From Taibaiella sp. KBW10 (GTDB taxonomy: Bacteria; Bacteroidota; Bacteroidia; Chitinophagales; Chitinophagaceae): a stretch of DNA of 44,350 nucleotides. The translations under genes and the position numbers were made by a program. The stretch is taken from assembly GCF_003852495.1 (NCBI RefSeq), contig NZ_QAJI01000003.1, positions 341,239-385,588 on the forward strand, given 5' to 3'. Within the stretch, counting starts at the first letter, position 1; each line of letters opens with the position of its first letter. Positions 15,853 through 25,100 of the stretch are shown piece after piece. The notes under the pieces were generated by a model that worked only from the letters and a program-made list of their open reading frames with translations, made no database searches and was not told the origin of the DNA.

Positions 15853-16971
15853 TTAAAATATTTCTTGAAAATTTTCTTGCTGTGGTTCACTATTCAGTCT
15901 TTCAGAATCGATATAATCCTGCACCATGCGATCAAATACCGGTTTATCCTGTATAAAAGCAATTTCGATGGGCAATACCAGTATCGTAACGCCCCAACTC
16001 TTAAGCGTCTCCGCATGCAAGGCCAGTCGGGTCGCGTCTTTCTCTGTCGTAACCATAACCGGATGCTGCTCTTTCCAGTTTGCACAGGTTTGGCGGATCT
16101 CTTCCAGGTTATTCTGAGTAAAATAGTGATGGTCGGGATAGCGTAATAAATGCACCTCTGCTACCTGCTCCCGCAAGTATGCAAGCATGGGTTCGGGCTT
16201 GGCAATACCACTGACGAGGATCATGTGCTGGTTGGGCTGCAGGGGCACCGGCATTCCGCTAAAAAAATCAAAACAGCCCCCATATTGAATTTTGGTAAAG
16301 AACACCCGCTGATGGTCTAATGGTCTGATCTTTGCGATCATTTCTTTTCTGTCGGTTTCCGTAAGGTCCTCAGGACATTTAGAAACAATAATGGCATGCG
16401 CACGTTTATAGGCATTGCGGTGTTCTCTCAGGTTGCCAAAAGGTAAGACATGGTCGGTATAAAAAGGTTTTGCATAGTCGGTAATTAAAATATTCAAACC
16501 GGCCTTCACAGAGCGGTGTTGGTAGGCATCGTCTAGCAAAACAATGTCTGTATCGGGCCGCTCAGCCAGTAAAGCAGGTATTCCGGTCATGCGTTCTTCA
16601 CAAACACTCACGGCCACTTCGGGAAACTTAAGGTGAAATTGCATTGGCTCATCACCAATCTCAAAAGCAGTGGTCTGATCGCCTGCCATTTTAAAACCCC
16701 GGCTTCTTCGTTTATAGCCCCTGCTTTGGGTAGCTACCCGGTATTCGTATTGTAATAAACGGATCAGGTATTCGATGTGGGGGGTTTTGCCGGTGCCTCC
16801 GGTAGAAAGATTGCCTACAGAAATCACGGGTACGCTAAAGCTAACGGAAGAATAAACACCGCTGTCGTATAATTTGTTCCGCAACCACATAATGGCTCCG
16901 TACAGGATAGAAAAGGGATACAGTAATAATTTTAATACCGTAACAAAAATCATCAATGGGTTCAAGTTCAT
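15853..16971 (-). CDS. lpxK: tetraacyldisaccharide 4'-kinase (372 aa)
   Basis: LpxK phosphorylates the 4' position of the lipid A disaccharide at the inner membrane. An N-terminal membrane helix (about 5-30) anchors it. The P loop GNLSTGGTGKT spans residues 53-63, longer than a classical Walker A and typical of LpxK. The family motif DDAYQHR follows (usually DDGFQHR), then TDY and PFGNLRE. The length is within the family range (about 310-380). Its presence shows a lipid A outer membrane. Divergent mgtE begins 140 bases away. The 2TM gene lies downstream. Confidence 0.95.
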   Translation of the reverse strand: MNLNPLMIFVTVLKLLLYPFSILYGAIMWLRNKLYDSGVYSSVSFSVPVISVGNLSTGGTGKTPHIEYLIRLLQYEYRVATQSRGYKRRSRGFKMAGDQTTAFEIGDEPMQFHLKFPEVAVSVCEERMTGIPALLAERPDTDIVLLDDAYQHRSVKAGLNILITDYAKPFYTDHVLPFGNLREHRNAYKRAHAIIVSKCPEDLTETDRKEMIAKIRPLDHQRVFFTKIQYGGCFDFFSGMPVPLQPNQHMILVSGIAKPEPMLAYLREQVAEVHLLRYPDHHYFTQNNLEEIRQTCANWKEQHPVMVTTEKDATRLALHAETLKSWGVTILVLPIEIAFIQDKPVFDRMVQDYIDSERLNSEPQQENFQEIF

Positions 16972-17111
16972 AAGGGGCGAAATTAGCTTATCTGGCGCTA
17001 TGTAACCGCAAAATTAATTTTTCTTTATATGACTCAATCTTAAATAAAATAGCCGAATTTCGCAGCCTATTCCGAAAAATATTTCTCTTAACCCTCTCTA
17101 AATCGAGCATT

Positions 17112-18497
17112 ATGGAACATAATATCAAATCCATAATAGAAACGGCAGAACATCTTATCGAGTATGGTACCGATAGTGATTTACTGCAATTTTTAGAAGA
17201 ACAGAATATTTCTGATGTAAAGGAACTGATCGACGAACTGCCGGAGCAGGCACCCCGATTTTTTGAACTCTTACCTATCGGACGCTCCGTACACGCTTTC
17301 CGGATCTTAGACTTCCCTACGCAAGCACGTATTCTAAAAAAATTATCCGGCCATAAGATTTCGGAACTGATCAATGAATTGCCGCCTGATGATCTTACGG
17401 CTTTGTTTAGTGAACTCAGTGGTGATGCGGTTAAAAAACTCATTATCCTGCTGCCTGATGAGGAGCGCAAGGAAGCCTTACGGCTTTTAGGCTATAAGGA
17501 AGATAGTGTGGGCCGTTTGATGACGCCCGATTATGTGGCGGTCAAAAAACACTGGAAGGTAAGTCGTGTACTGGACCATATCCGCAGATACGGAATCAAT
17601 TCAGAAACCATTCACGTGATTTATGTAATTGATGATAATGGTGTATTACTGGATGACCTTCAAATCCGTAAATTGTTATTGGCCGATCCGGATACTTATG
17701 TAGAGGATATCGTGGATCATCGTTTGGTCTCGCTTAAGGCTAATGCCAACCAGGAAGAGGCGGTACAGGTATTCCGGATGAATAACCGCGTGGCCTTACC
17801 TGTAACAGACGATAAGAATATCCTGCTGGGTATTGTAACGGTCGATGATATCTTGTGGGTTGCCAACGAGGAATATACAGAAGATATCCAAAAGATCGGG
17901 GGTACCGAGGCTTTGGATGAACCTTATCTGGATACCCCGCTGTTCAGCTTATTTAAAAAACGCGTCGGCTGGCTGGCTGTATTGATGCTGGGTGAAATGC
18001 TGACCGCAACGGCTATGGGCTTTTTTGAAGACCAGATACAAAAAGCGGTGGTACTTTCTTTATTTATACCGCTGATCATCTCCTGTGGTGGGAATAGTGG
18101 CTCTCAGGCCTCTACACTGATTATACAGGCGATGGCTTTGGGCGAAATTACCCTGAAGGATTGGTGGCGGGTCATGCGCCGCGAGATTATTTCGGGATTG
18201 ATGCTGGGCATCAGCCTTGGGCTTATAGGCTTTGCCCGTATTTACATCTGGCATCTGGCAGACCCTACGATTTATGGCGATCACTGGCTGTTACTTTCTT
18301 GTGCCATCAGCACTTCCCTTATCTTTGTGGTCTTATGGGGGTCTTTTGCCGGTTCGATGCTACCCATGCTCTTAAAGCGTCTGGGAGCGGATCCGGCTAC
18401 CTCTTCAGCGCCTTTTGTCGCTACTTTGGTCGATGTGACCGGATTGATTATTTATTTCTCTTGTGCCGTATTATTTTTAAGAGGCGTATTATTGTAA
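17112..18497 (+). CDS. mgtE: magnesium transporter MgtE (461 aa)
   Basis: MgtE is a dimeric Mg2+ channel-like transporter in the inner membrane. The MgtE N domain is at about 20-135 (LIDELPEQAPRFFELLP, INELPPDDLTALFSEL). The two CBS domains, at about 140-260, are the Mg2+ sensor. The membrane domain (about 285-461) has five helices, with the family signature GGNSGSQASTLIIQAMALGEI. ATG 17112 is chosen. The membrane microprotein gene starts 15 bases after its stop codon and is probably co-transcribed. Confidence 0.96.
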   Translation: MEHNIKSIIETAEHLIEYGTDSDLLQFLEEQNISDVKELIDELPEQAPRFFELLPIGRSVHAFRILDFPTQARILKKLSGHKISELINELPPDDLTALFSELSGDAVKKLIILLPDEERKEALRLLGYKEDSVGRLMTPDYVAVKKHWKVSRVLDHIRRYGINSETIHVIYVIDDNGVLLDDLQIRKLLLADPDTYVEDIVDHRLVSLKANANQEEAVQVFRMNNRVALPVTDDKNILLGIVTVDDILWVANEEYTEDIQKIGGTEALDEPYLDTPLFSLFKKRVGWLAVLMLGEMLTATAMGFFEDQIQKAVVLSLFIPLIISCGGNSGSQASTLIIQAMALGEITLKDWWRVMRREIISGLMLGISLGLIGFARIYIWHLADPTIYGDHWLLLSCAISTSLIFVVLWGSFAGSMLPMLLKRLGADPATSSAPFVATLVDVTGLIIYFSCAVLFLRGVLL

Positions 18498-18512
18498 AAA
18501 TTTATAGCAAAA

Positions 18513-18698
18513 ATGCAAACTGTAGATATTTTAAAAATTGTTGTTTTAGTCTTATTGGCTACGGTAGCCATCATGCGTTGGGTACGCTTTTTCAAAGCAA
18601 AGAAAAGAGGAGAAGACCATCAGTTTACGCGATTTGAAAGCATCAGCGTATTGGTTTTAATGCTTCTTTTCTTATACCTCACTTTGTGGTATAAATAG
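18513..18698 (+). CDS. small two-helix membrane protein downstream of mgtE (61 aa)
   Basis: There are two hydrophobic segments (about 7-24 and 43-59) joined by a basic loop, RFFKAKKRGEDHQFTRFES. The loop would be cytoplasmic by the positive-inside rule, so both ends would be periplasmic. I do not recognise a family. The gene begins 15 bases after mgtE and is followed by a strong terminator, so it forms a two-gene operon. A role as an MgtE accessory protein is inference from position only. Confidence 0.7.
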   Translation: MQTVDILKIVVLVLLATVAIMRWVRFFKAKKRGEDHQFTRFESISVLVLMLLFLYLTLWYK

Positions 18699-18713
18699 TC
18701 GGTAAAACGGTGT

Positions 18714-18758
18714 AAATACTCAGCGCGATAATACAAGGTATTATCGCGCTGAGTATTT
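18714..18758 (+). terminator. 21-bp perfect hairpin terminator of the mgtE operon
   Basis: 18714-18734 pairs perfectly with 18738-18758 (core CAGCGCGATAATAC), leaving a 3-base AAG loop. TT and A follow. It serves the plus-strand operon, and the A-rich 5' side could also serve minus-strand transcripts arriving from the MazG-like gene. Confidence 0.85.
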
Positions 18759-18768
18759 TTATGTAAAG

Positions 18769-18794
18769 CATTCTTAAAAATATTTTTAAGAATG
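18769..18794. repeat. 26-bp perfect AT-rich palindrome
   Basis: CATTCTTAAAAAT is followed by its exact reverse complement, with no spacer. It lies between the mgtE-operon terminator and the end of the MazG-like gene. It may be part of a terminator for the minus-strand gene or a protein-binding site. Confidence 0.8.
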
Positions 18795-18820
18795 TTGCCC
18801 TTTATTTACAAAAGACCAAG

Positions 18821-19144
18821 CTATAGTTTTTCATTTGAAAGGTGACGCTGCGCATCCCGTTTCGTTTTCTTCTCGATATTTTTTTGCAGTGCTGCCGTCA
18901 GATCCACACCGGTTTGATTGGCCAGGCATAATAAAACCCATAATACATCGGCCATTTCATCGCCCAGGTCTTTCCCCTTATCACTTTCTTTAAAGGACTG
19001 CTCTCCATACTGCCGCACCATAAGCCGGGACAGCTCCCCCACCTCTTCCATCAAAATACCCAGATTGGTCAATTCATTAAAATAGCGCACACCAATGGTT
19101 TTAATCCATTCGTCTACCTGCGCTTGTGCTTCTTGTATGGTCAT
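18821..19144 (-). CDS. MazG-like nucleotide pyrophosphohydrolase (107 aa)
   Basis: This is a small all-alpha NTP pyrophosphatase of the MazG type, probably cytoplasmic and house-cleaning. The metal-binding ExxE pair is in MEEVGELSR (about 31-39), and the second acidic pair is in GDEMADVLW (about 61-69), matching ExxE...ExxD. The reading frame is open to a TTG at 19177, but ATG 19144 begins the conserved helix (MTIQEAQAQVDEWI) and is preceded by AAGGAG 12 bases upstream. The longer start would overlap the carbonic anhydrase terminator. Confidence 0.87.
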   Translation of the reverse strand: MTIQEAQAQVDEWIKTIGVRYFNELTNLGILMEEVGELSRLMVRQYGEQSFKESDKGKDLGDEMADVLWVLLCLANQTGVDLTAALQKNIEKKTKRDAQRHLSNEKL

Positions 19145-19167
19145 ATGATTGGTTTTACTCCTTAAAA

Positions 19168-19198
19168 AAAGGAACAAAGTACGACACTTTGTTCCTTT
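19168..19198 (-). terminator. terminator of the SulP/carbonic anhydrase operon
   Basis: AAAGGAACAAAGT (19168-19180) and ACTTTGTTCCTTT (19186-19198) form a perfect 13-bp stem. On the minus strand the stem runs into TTTTTTT. It lies 22 bases after the carbonic anhydrase stop codon and just before the MazG-like start. Confidence 0.88.
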
Positions 19199-19219
19199 CC
19201 TGAAAATAAATAAAAAAAA

Positions 19220-19852
19220 TTAATCTGCGGTTTCAAGCACTTCTACGGTTCCTTTGGAAACGCAATATAAAGCACCGACCAGTTTTATTTTTTCTGCTGC
19301 AACCAGATCACGGATCACTTCGCTTTGCTTCATGATGCTACTGATGGAGTTATGTATATTCAAACGGGTCACTTCTTCTACAAATGAATCATTTTTGCTG
19401 CTGTTATCAGCACCTTCTGTAGCGGCGCTTTTTACTGCAGGCTGAATCTTATCCAGCAAACCGGTCAGGTTACCAAACTCAACATGATCACAAGCGCCTT
19501 TTATCGCTCCGCAATTGGTATGCCCCATGACCATAATCAGTTTTGAGCCACTCACGCCAACGGCATACTCCAAAGATCCCAACACATTTTCAGACACGAC
19601 ATTGCCTGCTATACGAATACTAAATACATCGCCAATACCCTGGTCAAATAGTATTTCTACCGGTGCTCTCGAATCCATGCAGCTTAAAATTGCGGCATAA
19701 GGTTTTTGTTGTTTCCCGGTTTCTTCTACTCTGTCTAATAAATTTTTATTTTTTGTAATGCCGTTTACAAAGCGGGCATTCCCGTCTAACAAAATGGATA
19801 AAGCATCACCTGGTGTTAATTCCTCTAAGTTATTATTATATGATTGTAACAT
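19220..19852 (-). CDS. beta-class carbonic anhydrase (210 aa)
   Basis: This cytoplasmic zinc enzyme interconverts CO2 and bicarbonate. The zinc ligands Cys58 and Asp60 (with Arg62) are in SCMDSRAP, and His111 and Cys114 are in GHTNCGA. These are all the conserved residues of the beta class, and the length is typical. It follows the SulP gene by 30 bases on the same strand, and a terminator comes after it. The pairing with a SulP transporter suggests bicarbonate uptake or CO2/pH balance. Confidence 0.95.
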   Translation of the reverse strand: MLQSYNNNLEELTPGDALSILLDGNARFVNGITKNKNLLDRVEETGKQQKPYAAILSCMDSRAPVEILFDQGIGDVFSIRIAGNVVSENVLGSLEYAVGVSGSKLIMVMGHTNCGAIKGACDHVEFGNLTGLLDKIQPAVKSAATEGADNSSKNDSFVEEVTRLNIHNSISSIMKQSEVIRDLVAAEKIKLVGALYCVSKGTVEVLETAD

Positions 19853-19882
19853 TGTTTTTCTAAAATTTTAATAATGGATTGA

Positions 19883-21550
19883 TTATTTGTCTTTGTCTCC
19901 ATTGAGTTCTTTCAATAGTTTTTTATGCTTCCCGGACCATTTTTTGGCATCCTCATTCTGCTCCAATTCAGTCATCAGATAATGCACATTGGCACCTTCG
20001 GGGATTTTGTAATCATTTTTAAAGCCGACAAGCGAAACGGTAATGCCCCTGCTCGGTGCCTGTATCGTGTAAAACTCTCTGATTTCCTCCAAAACATCAT
20101 AGTCTATATATTCCGTATTGCTGGCATCGATAATCACGGTACTGCCTTCTGCAAAGCTGTTCAGCGTGGTCTTGATACTACCCTTATTTAAAAAGGAAAC
20201 TTCCTGTGCCAGTTCCAGTGTTGTAACATCCTTGTCTTCGGCCTGAATGCGACGATAGAAGAATGGTATACGCATATTGCTTCTCAGCAAATAGAAAATA
20301 CTGATGAACATTCCCAATCCTACTCCTTTAAGTAAACCTAAGAACGGCAGCGCCACAGCTACAGCAGTCACTACAAACGGAATAAATTCCGTAGGTCCTA
20401 CTTTGTACATGTGGATAAAGGTTGCCGGTTTGGCCAGGCGGTATCCGGTAAAAATCAGGATGGCCGCTAAAGCCGATTTCGGAATTAAATTCAGGATGGC
20501 AGGGATCGTTGCCACACACACCAACAATAAGAGCCCATGCACAATCGTCGATAATTTAGATTTGGCACCGGCATTAATATTGGCGCTGGAACGCACGATA
20601 ACAGAGGTAATCGGTAAACCGCCGATCAAGCCGCTAAGGATATTACCGATACCCTGTGCCTTTAATTCTCCATTACCCGAAGTATTTCTTTTTAAGGGAT
20701 CTAACTTATCCGTTGCTTCAATACAAAGCAGGGTTTCGATAGACGCCACTACGGCAATCATTAAGGCATATTGCCATACTTTGGGATTCATAAATCCTTC
20801 AAGGCTGGGCAGGGTAAACTGATTCAGGAATTCTTTAGCCGAATTAGGCACGTTTAATTGCACCAGATAAGCTTCGCTAAGGTGTAAAGAACCACCGGTA
20901 GTATGAAAAACATAGTTCAGCAAGGTACCCACGATAACGACGATTAATCCGGCCGGAATCATTTGTATTTTCCTAAAGCCTTTGGTTTGCCATAAGATCA
21001 ATATGCCCACACAAATGAGGGTAATAACGATCGCCCCCAGGTGAATATTTTCGGTAATCCCGGTAAGGATATCCAGGTTCATCCCTCTTTCTCCATCACG
21101 CATACCCACAAGCTTATCCGGCCCGTTAAAGCCTACTGCATCGGGTAGTTGCTTGAAGATGATGGTGAGCCCGATACCGGCCAGCATCCCTTCAATAACG
21201 CTCGAAGGAAAGAAGTTGGCAAAAGTACCTGCTTTGGCATATCCCAGAATGATTTGGAAAATACCGGAAAGCACGACCGCGCTCAAAAAGATTTCGAAAG
21301 CGCCCAAATCGGTCATTGCACTGACAACGATAGAAACCAGACCTGCAGCAGGGCCACTTACACTAAAGTTGCTCTTGCTGAAAAAGCCGATGACAATACC
21401 TCCTATGATACCGGAAACGATACCAGAAAACAGGGGGGCACCTGAAGCCTGCGCAATACCCAAACAGAGCGGCAGCGCAATAAGAAATACAATTAAACCC
21501 GCTAAGACGTCATTCTTAGCATATGTAAATAATGATTTATTGTTTGACAT
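19883..21550 (-). CDS. SulP family inorganic anion transporter with STAS domain (555 aa)
   Basis: The membrane domain (about 1-400) starts with NDVLAGLIVFLIALPLCLGIAQASGAP, the SulP signature region. About a dozen hydrophobic segments follow, then a cytoplasmic STAS domain (about 430-540, TVIIDASNTEYIDYDVLEEI). Such carriers move sulfate, bicarbonate or other anions. Because the next gene is a carbonic anhydrase, bicarbonate is the favoured substrate here, but sequence alone does not prove it. The gene has 181 bases of upstream space with no clear -7 box. Confidence 0.92.
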   Translation of the reverse strand: MSNNKSLFTYAKNDVLAGLIVFLIALPLCLGIAQASGAPLFSGIVSGIIGGIVIGFFSKSNFSVSGPAAGLVSIVVSAMTDLGAFEIFLSAVVLSGIFQIILGYAKAGTFANFFPSSVIEGMLAGIGLTIIFKQLPDAVGFNGPDKLVGMRDGERGMNLDILTGITENIHLGAIVITLICVGILILWQTKGFRKIQMIPAGLIVVIVGTLLNYVFHTTGGSLHLSEAYLVQLNVPNSAKEFLNQFTLPSLEGFMNPKVWQYALMIAVVASIETLLCIEATDKLDPLKRNTSGNGELKAQGIGNILSGLIGGLPITSVIVRSSANINAGAKSKLSTIVHGLLLLVCVATIPAILNLIPKSALAAILIFTGYRLAKPATFIHMYKVGPTEFIPFVVTAVAVALPFLGLLKGVGLGMFISIFYLLRSNMRIPFFYRRIQAEDKDVTTLELAQEVSFLNKGSIKTTLNSFAEGSTVIIDASNTEYIDYDVLEEIREFYTIQAPSRGITVSLVGFKNDYKIPEGANVHYLMTELEQNEDAKKWSGKHKKLLKELNGDKDK

Positions 21551-21731
21551 GATGTTTTGTTACAATTGTTTTGTTCTAAATGATAGTATAACGAATACCA
21601 CAGCTACACCCCTTCCCGATCACCCGGCGGCAAGGCCCGGCAATGGAATGACGATTTATGTATAAAACGCGTAATAAGGGGGGGATAACTGTATTATTGC
21701 ACAACATCAATAATGTTCCTGCAATAAGTAA

Positions 21732-22025
21732 CTAAACGATGTCGGGAGGTTGTATCAGGACTTCTAAATGATGTACTTTTATTAAAGCCTCGTCTAAGAT
21801 AATATAGCTTGCCTTTTCCTGTGCACCACCATTTTCACTTTGCATACCGTAATGGAGATACCAAAACCTGTTGAATGCCGAATCTTTATCAGTAATATAA
21901 CTATTATTATGGTGTACTTCTTCTTCAGAAATACGCTGCTTCGATATCACATCTCCTACCGCCCGCACAGGTATTAACTGTATGGCTAATAAGAAAAAAA
22001 GAAATATAGCAAGCAACACTCTCAT
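21732..22025 (-). CDS. small exported or membrane-anchored protein of unknown function (97 aa)
   Basis: The protein starts with a hydrophobic segment, MRVLLAIFLFFLLAIQLIPVRAVG, that is a signal peptide or an anchor. A polar region with HH and charged residues follows (RISEEEVHHNN), then YIILDEALIKVHH. The combination of IQLIPVRAVGDVI and SEEEVHH recalls small Bacteroidota proteins found near metal or outer-membrane genes, but this is only a resemblance. A TTG at 22052 extends the frame by 9 codons without support, so ATG 22025 is used. CGAAGATA just upstream gives TATCTTCG, a near -7 box very close to the start. Confidence 0.6.
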   Translation of the reverse strand: MRVLLAIFLFFLLAIQLIPVRAVGDVISKQRISEEEVHHNNSYITDKDSAFNRFWYLHYGMQSENGGAQEKASYIILDEALIKVHHLEVLIQPPDIV

Positions 22026-22112
22026 TGTTGCGAAGATACGACATGAGTGCAAATTTTTTTTTTACATTAAAGTTAATATTTGCTAAACTTTTATAAAGGG
22101 TTTAAAAAGGGA

Positions 22113-22140
22113 ATGGCATCCATAAAATAATGAATGCCAT
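22113..22140 (-). terminator. terminator of the giant surface protein gene
   Basis: ATGGCAT (22113-22119) pairs with ATGCCAT (22134-22140), with an inner CAT/ATG helix. On the minus strand TCCCTTTTT follows. It lies 23 bases after the stop codon of the gene. Confidence 0.65.
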
Positions 22141-22163
22141 ACCATTTTAAAATAACAGACTTA

Positions 22164-25100
22164 TTATTTAATCACTTCAATTTTCCTGATGACGCTGCCC
22201 TTATCCGTTTCGATGCTGATCAGGTAAGTACCCGAAGCCACATGTCCAAAAGAGATTTGTTGTTTCGGTGCAGCAGTGGCTGCGGCATCATACACCAGGC
22301 TACCCAGCAATGTGTAGACCTGAATGCGGTTCAGTTTGACTTCCGGTGCTTTGTTTTCGATCGTTAGAGATCCGTCTCTGCTTGGATTAGGATAAACCAT
22401 GATATCTGCGGTAATCCTGTTTTTTTGTTTCACAGAGCTGGTCAGCAGATTTACTTCTATTCGCAGGTTTGTATCTACAGATCCACAGTCGTTCGAGACC
22501 CTAAGGGTAATGTTATAATCACCGGATTGCAGGTATTGGTGATCGGGGCTCATAACGTTAGAAATCGGTGTACCATCTCCAAAATCCCATGCATAAGTCG
22601 TTACGGACTGTGGATTGATCGGGTTAAAGTGTACTAATCCGGGTTGCACATTAAACATCGGCACAAAATTAAATCCGTCTACCGTAGGATCATCATAGAA
22701 ATCCACATGAATTGTGTCGCTTCCCTTACAGGTATACGTATTGGTTACCGTTACATTATAGTTTCCTGTGGTGGTAGGTGCAATGGTCTGTCCTGTTGCA
22801 CCGGTACTCCATAAGTAGGTGCTCCCTGCATTACCCGCATTAAGGGTAAAAGGTGCATTGTTACAGATAATCGTGTCTGCCCCCAGATTAACCACTGGTA
22901 AGGGGCGCATTGTGATCACGGTGCCTGCTGTTGTTTTAGTACAACCCTGTGTATTGGTAATGGTTGCAGTATAGGTTCCGCCGCTTGTTACCGTAATGCT
23001 TTGGGTTGTAGCCCCTGTGTTCCATAAATAGCTTGCTCCGGGATTGCCGGCATTCAGCGTAAAGCTGCTTCCCTGACACAGGTTATGGGTTGCGGGCAAT
23101 ACGTCGGTTGGGCTAGGTTTAGTCGTTACAATGATAGTATCACGCTTGGTACAGGTATTAGCACCCGTTACCAGCACCCTATAGGTACCCGCAGCGGTTA
23201 CCGCTAAAGTTGGTGTAGTCGCGCCGGTATTCCAGCTGTAGCTTGCACCTGCATTCGTTGCATTTAAGGTTAAAGTGGTATTGGTACAAATCGCCGTATC
23301 ATTTCCCAAGTTCAGCACCGGGGCTGCTATGGTACTGATCACCGTGCCGGGTGTAGTGAGGCTACATCCTTGTGCGTTTGTTATCTTCACATTATAGGTA
23401 CCCGGTGCGGTTATCGTTAAGGTTTGTGTGGTCGCTCCGGTATTCCATAAATAGGCACTGCCTGCATTACCGGCACTGAGGTTTAGACTGGCCCCCTGAC
23501 ATAGGTTAGCGGTAGCGGGAAGAATATTGGTCGGATTAACTCCTGCAGCAATCACAATCGTATCGCGTTTCACACAGGTATTGGTGCCCGTAACCGCTAC
23601 ATGATAAGTACCGGGTGTCGTTACACTAATATTTGCCGTAGTTGCGCCCGTACTCCATAAATAAGTTGCGCCTGTATTGGTGGCATTTAAATTGATGGTA
23701 CCCGTACCACAAATAAAGGTATCATTACCCAGATTAACCACCGGTGCCGGGTTTACAGTGGCCAGTACAGCTGTTCTGGTACTTGCACAGCCCACCGTGG
23801 TATTACCCAAAGAAGCTTCTGCATAATAGGTTGTATTTGTCGCAATCGAAGGTGTTGCAAAAGAAGCCCCCGTTCCGATGGCCGTGCCGCCTGTTATCGC
23901 GGTAAACCATTTAATATTATTGCCTGCCTGCGCCGTTGCACTCAGATTGACCGAACCGGTACCACATCTTGATCCGGGAGTGGTAGATAAAATGGCTACG
24001 GTAGCAAATTGAATACATTTTACCGGGGAATAGCAATTGGTACCCCCTGTATTGATTCTTACTCGATAACAGCTTTGAGCACTCATTCCGGAAACCACAT
24101 AAGTATTGGTATTAGCGCCTGCAATACTAGTCCAGCTGGCACCGCCGTTTATAGAGACATCCCATTGTAACGCATTTGCGGCATAACCAGTGGCTGGAAA
24201 TAATTTCAAGGTATCCAGTCCGGTACCGCAAATCGTGTCGGCGGTGGCTGTGATGCTAAATACAGCCGGTGTTAAAACGGCATTAAGGGTATCGTTGGTA
24301 GGATCAGAATCGGGGCCTCCGTTAGGCAGCGTTGTCCATACCTGAAGGGGATTCACACCGGTATTAAAACTGTACGATCCGATGACAACGGTATCTGTAT
24401 TATTTCCCGTCGCGGAACCTACAGGCACCAAAGTGCCGGTATAGGCAAAGGGTGTCTGCACTACCCCATTTACTTTCCAGTTGATTTGCGCGGTGCTAAT
24501 GTTATTCGTACCGGAATTTTTAATCACCACTTTTACCTGCTGTACGCCGGAACAGAAATTTCCTGTCGGGCTCATCAAGGCCGGTAAAGAAGTATTGTTA
24601 GGACTGGCCACTATGGCTTCAAAGGCACCGAGCGTTGGCGTTGCCGGACGCAACAGTCCATTAATATCTGCAGGAACCAAGGCCGTTGTATTGGCACCGG
24701 TGCCCACTACTGCAAGATTGGTAGGGGTATAGTTTGCCGTAACTGCTGACACAAACTGCGGGTCTACTATCGGCGAGCCGATTTCATAGGCCGGGAATGC
24801 CGTTTGAAAAGCAGCCTGGGTCAAATAAGCCGTTGCCAAATAACCGTAGTTGGCGGTACCAGCCTGCGTGGTGTTGATATATACATCATTTTTTTGCGCG
24901 TCCGCTACACTGGTCGCAGTATTGTAGTAGAAGCCGTACTTGGTACTGGTTCCACCTGCGGTAATCGAAAGTATATTGTTCTTAAATTCTGTTGCGGTAT
25001 TGGCACCTGTGGCATAGATACCATAATTTAAAGAAGTAGAAGAAAGATTTTGATCGATCAGTACGGTATTATGGTACACTTTATTGTACAGGGCAGTACT

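Noticed and set aside
20304-21665. Two plus-strand open frames of about 170 codons inside the SulP gene
   Set aside because: They are antisense shadows of membrane helices in a well-supported transporter gene, with no recognisable protein features.
22700-23745. Regular repeats that could suggest a CRISPR array
   Set aside because: The period is about 420 bp, the copies are degenerate, and they encode Ig-like protein units in one frame.
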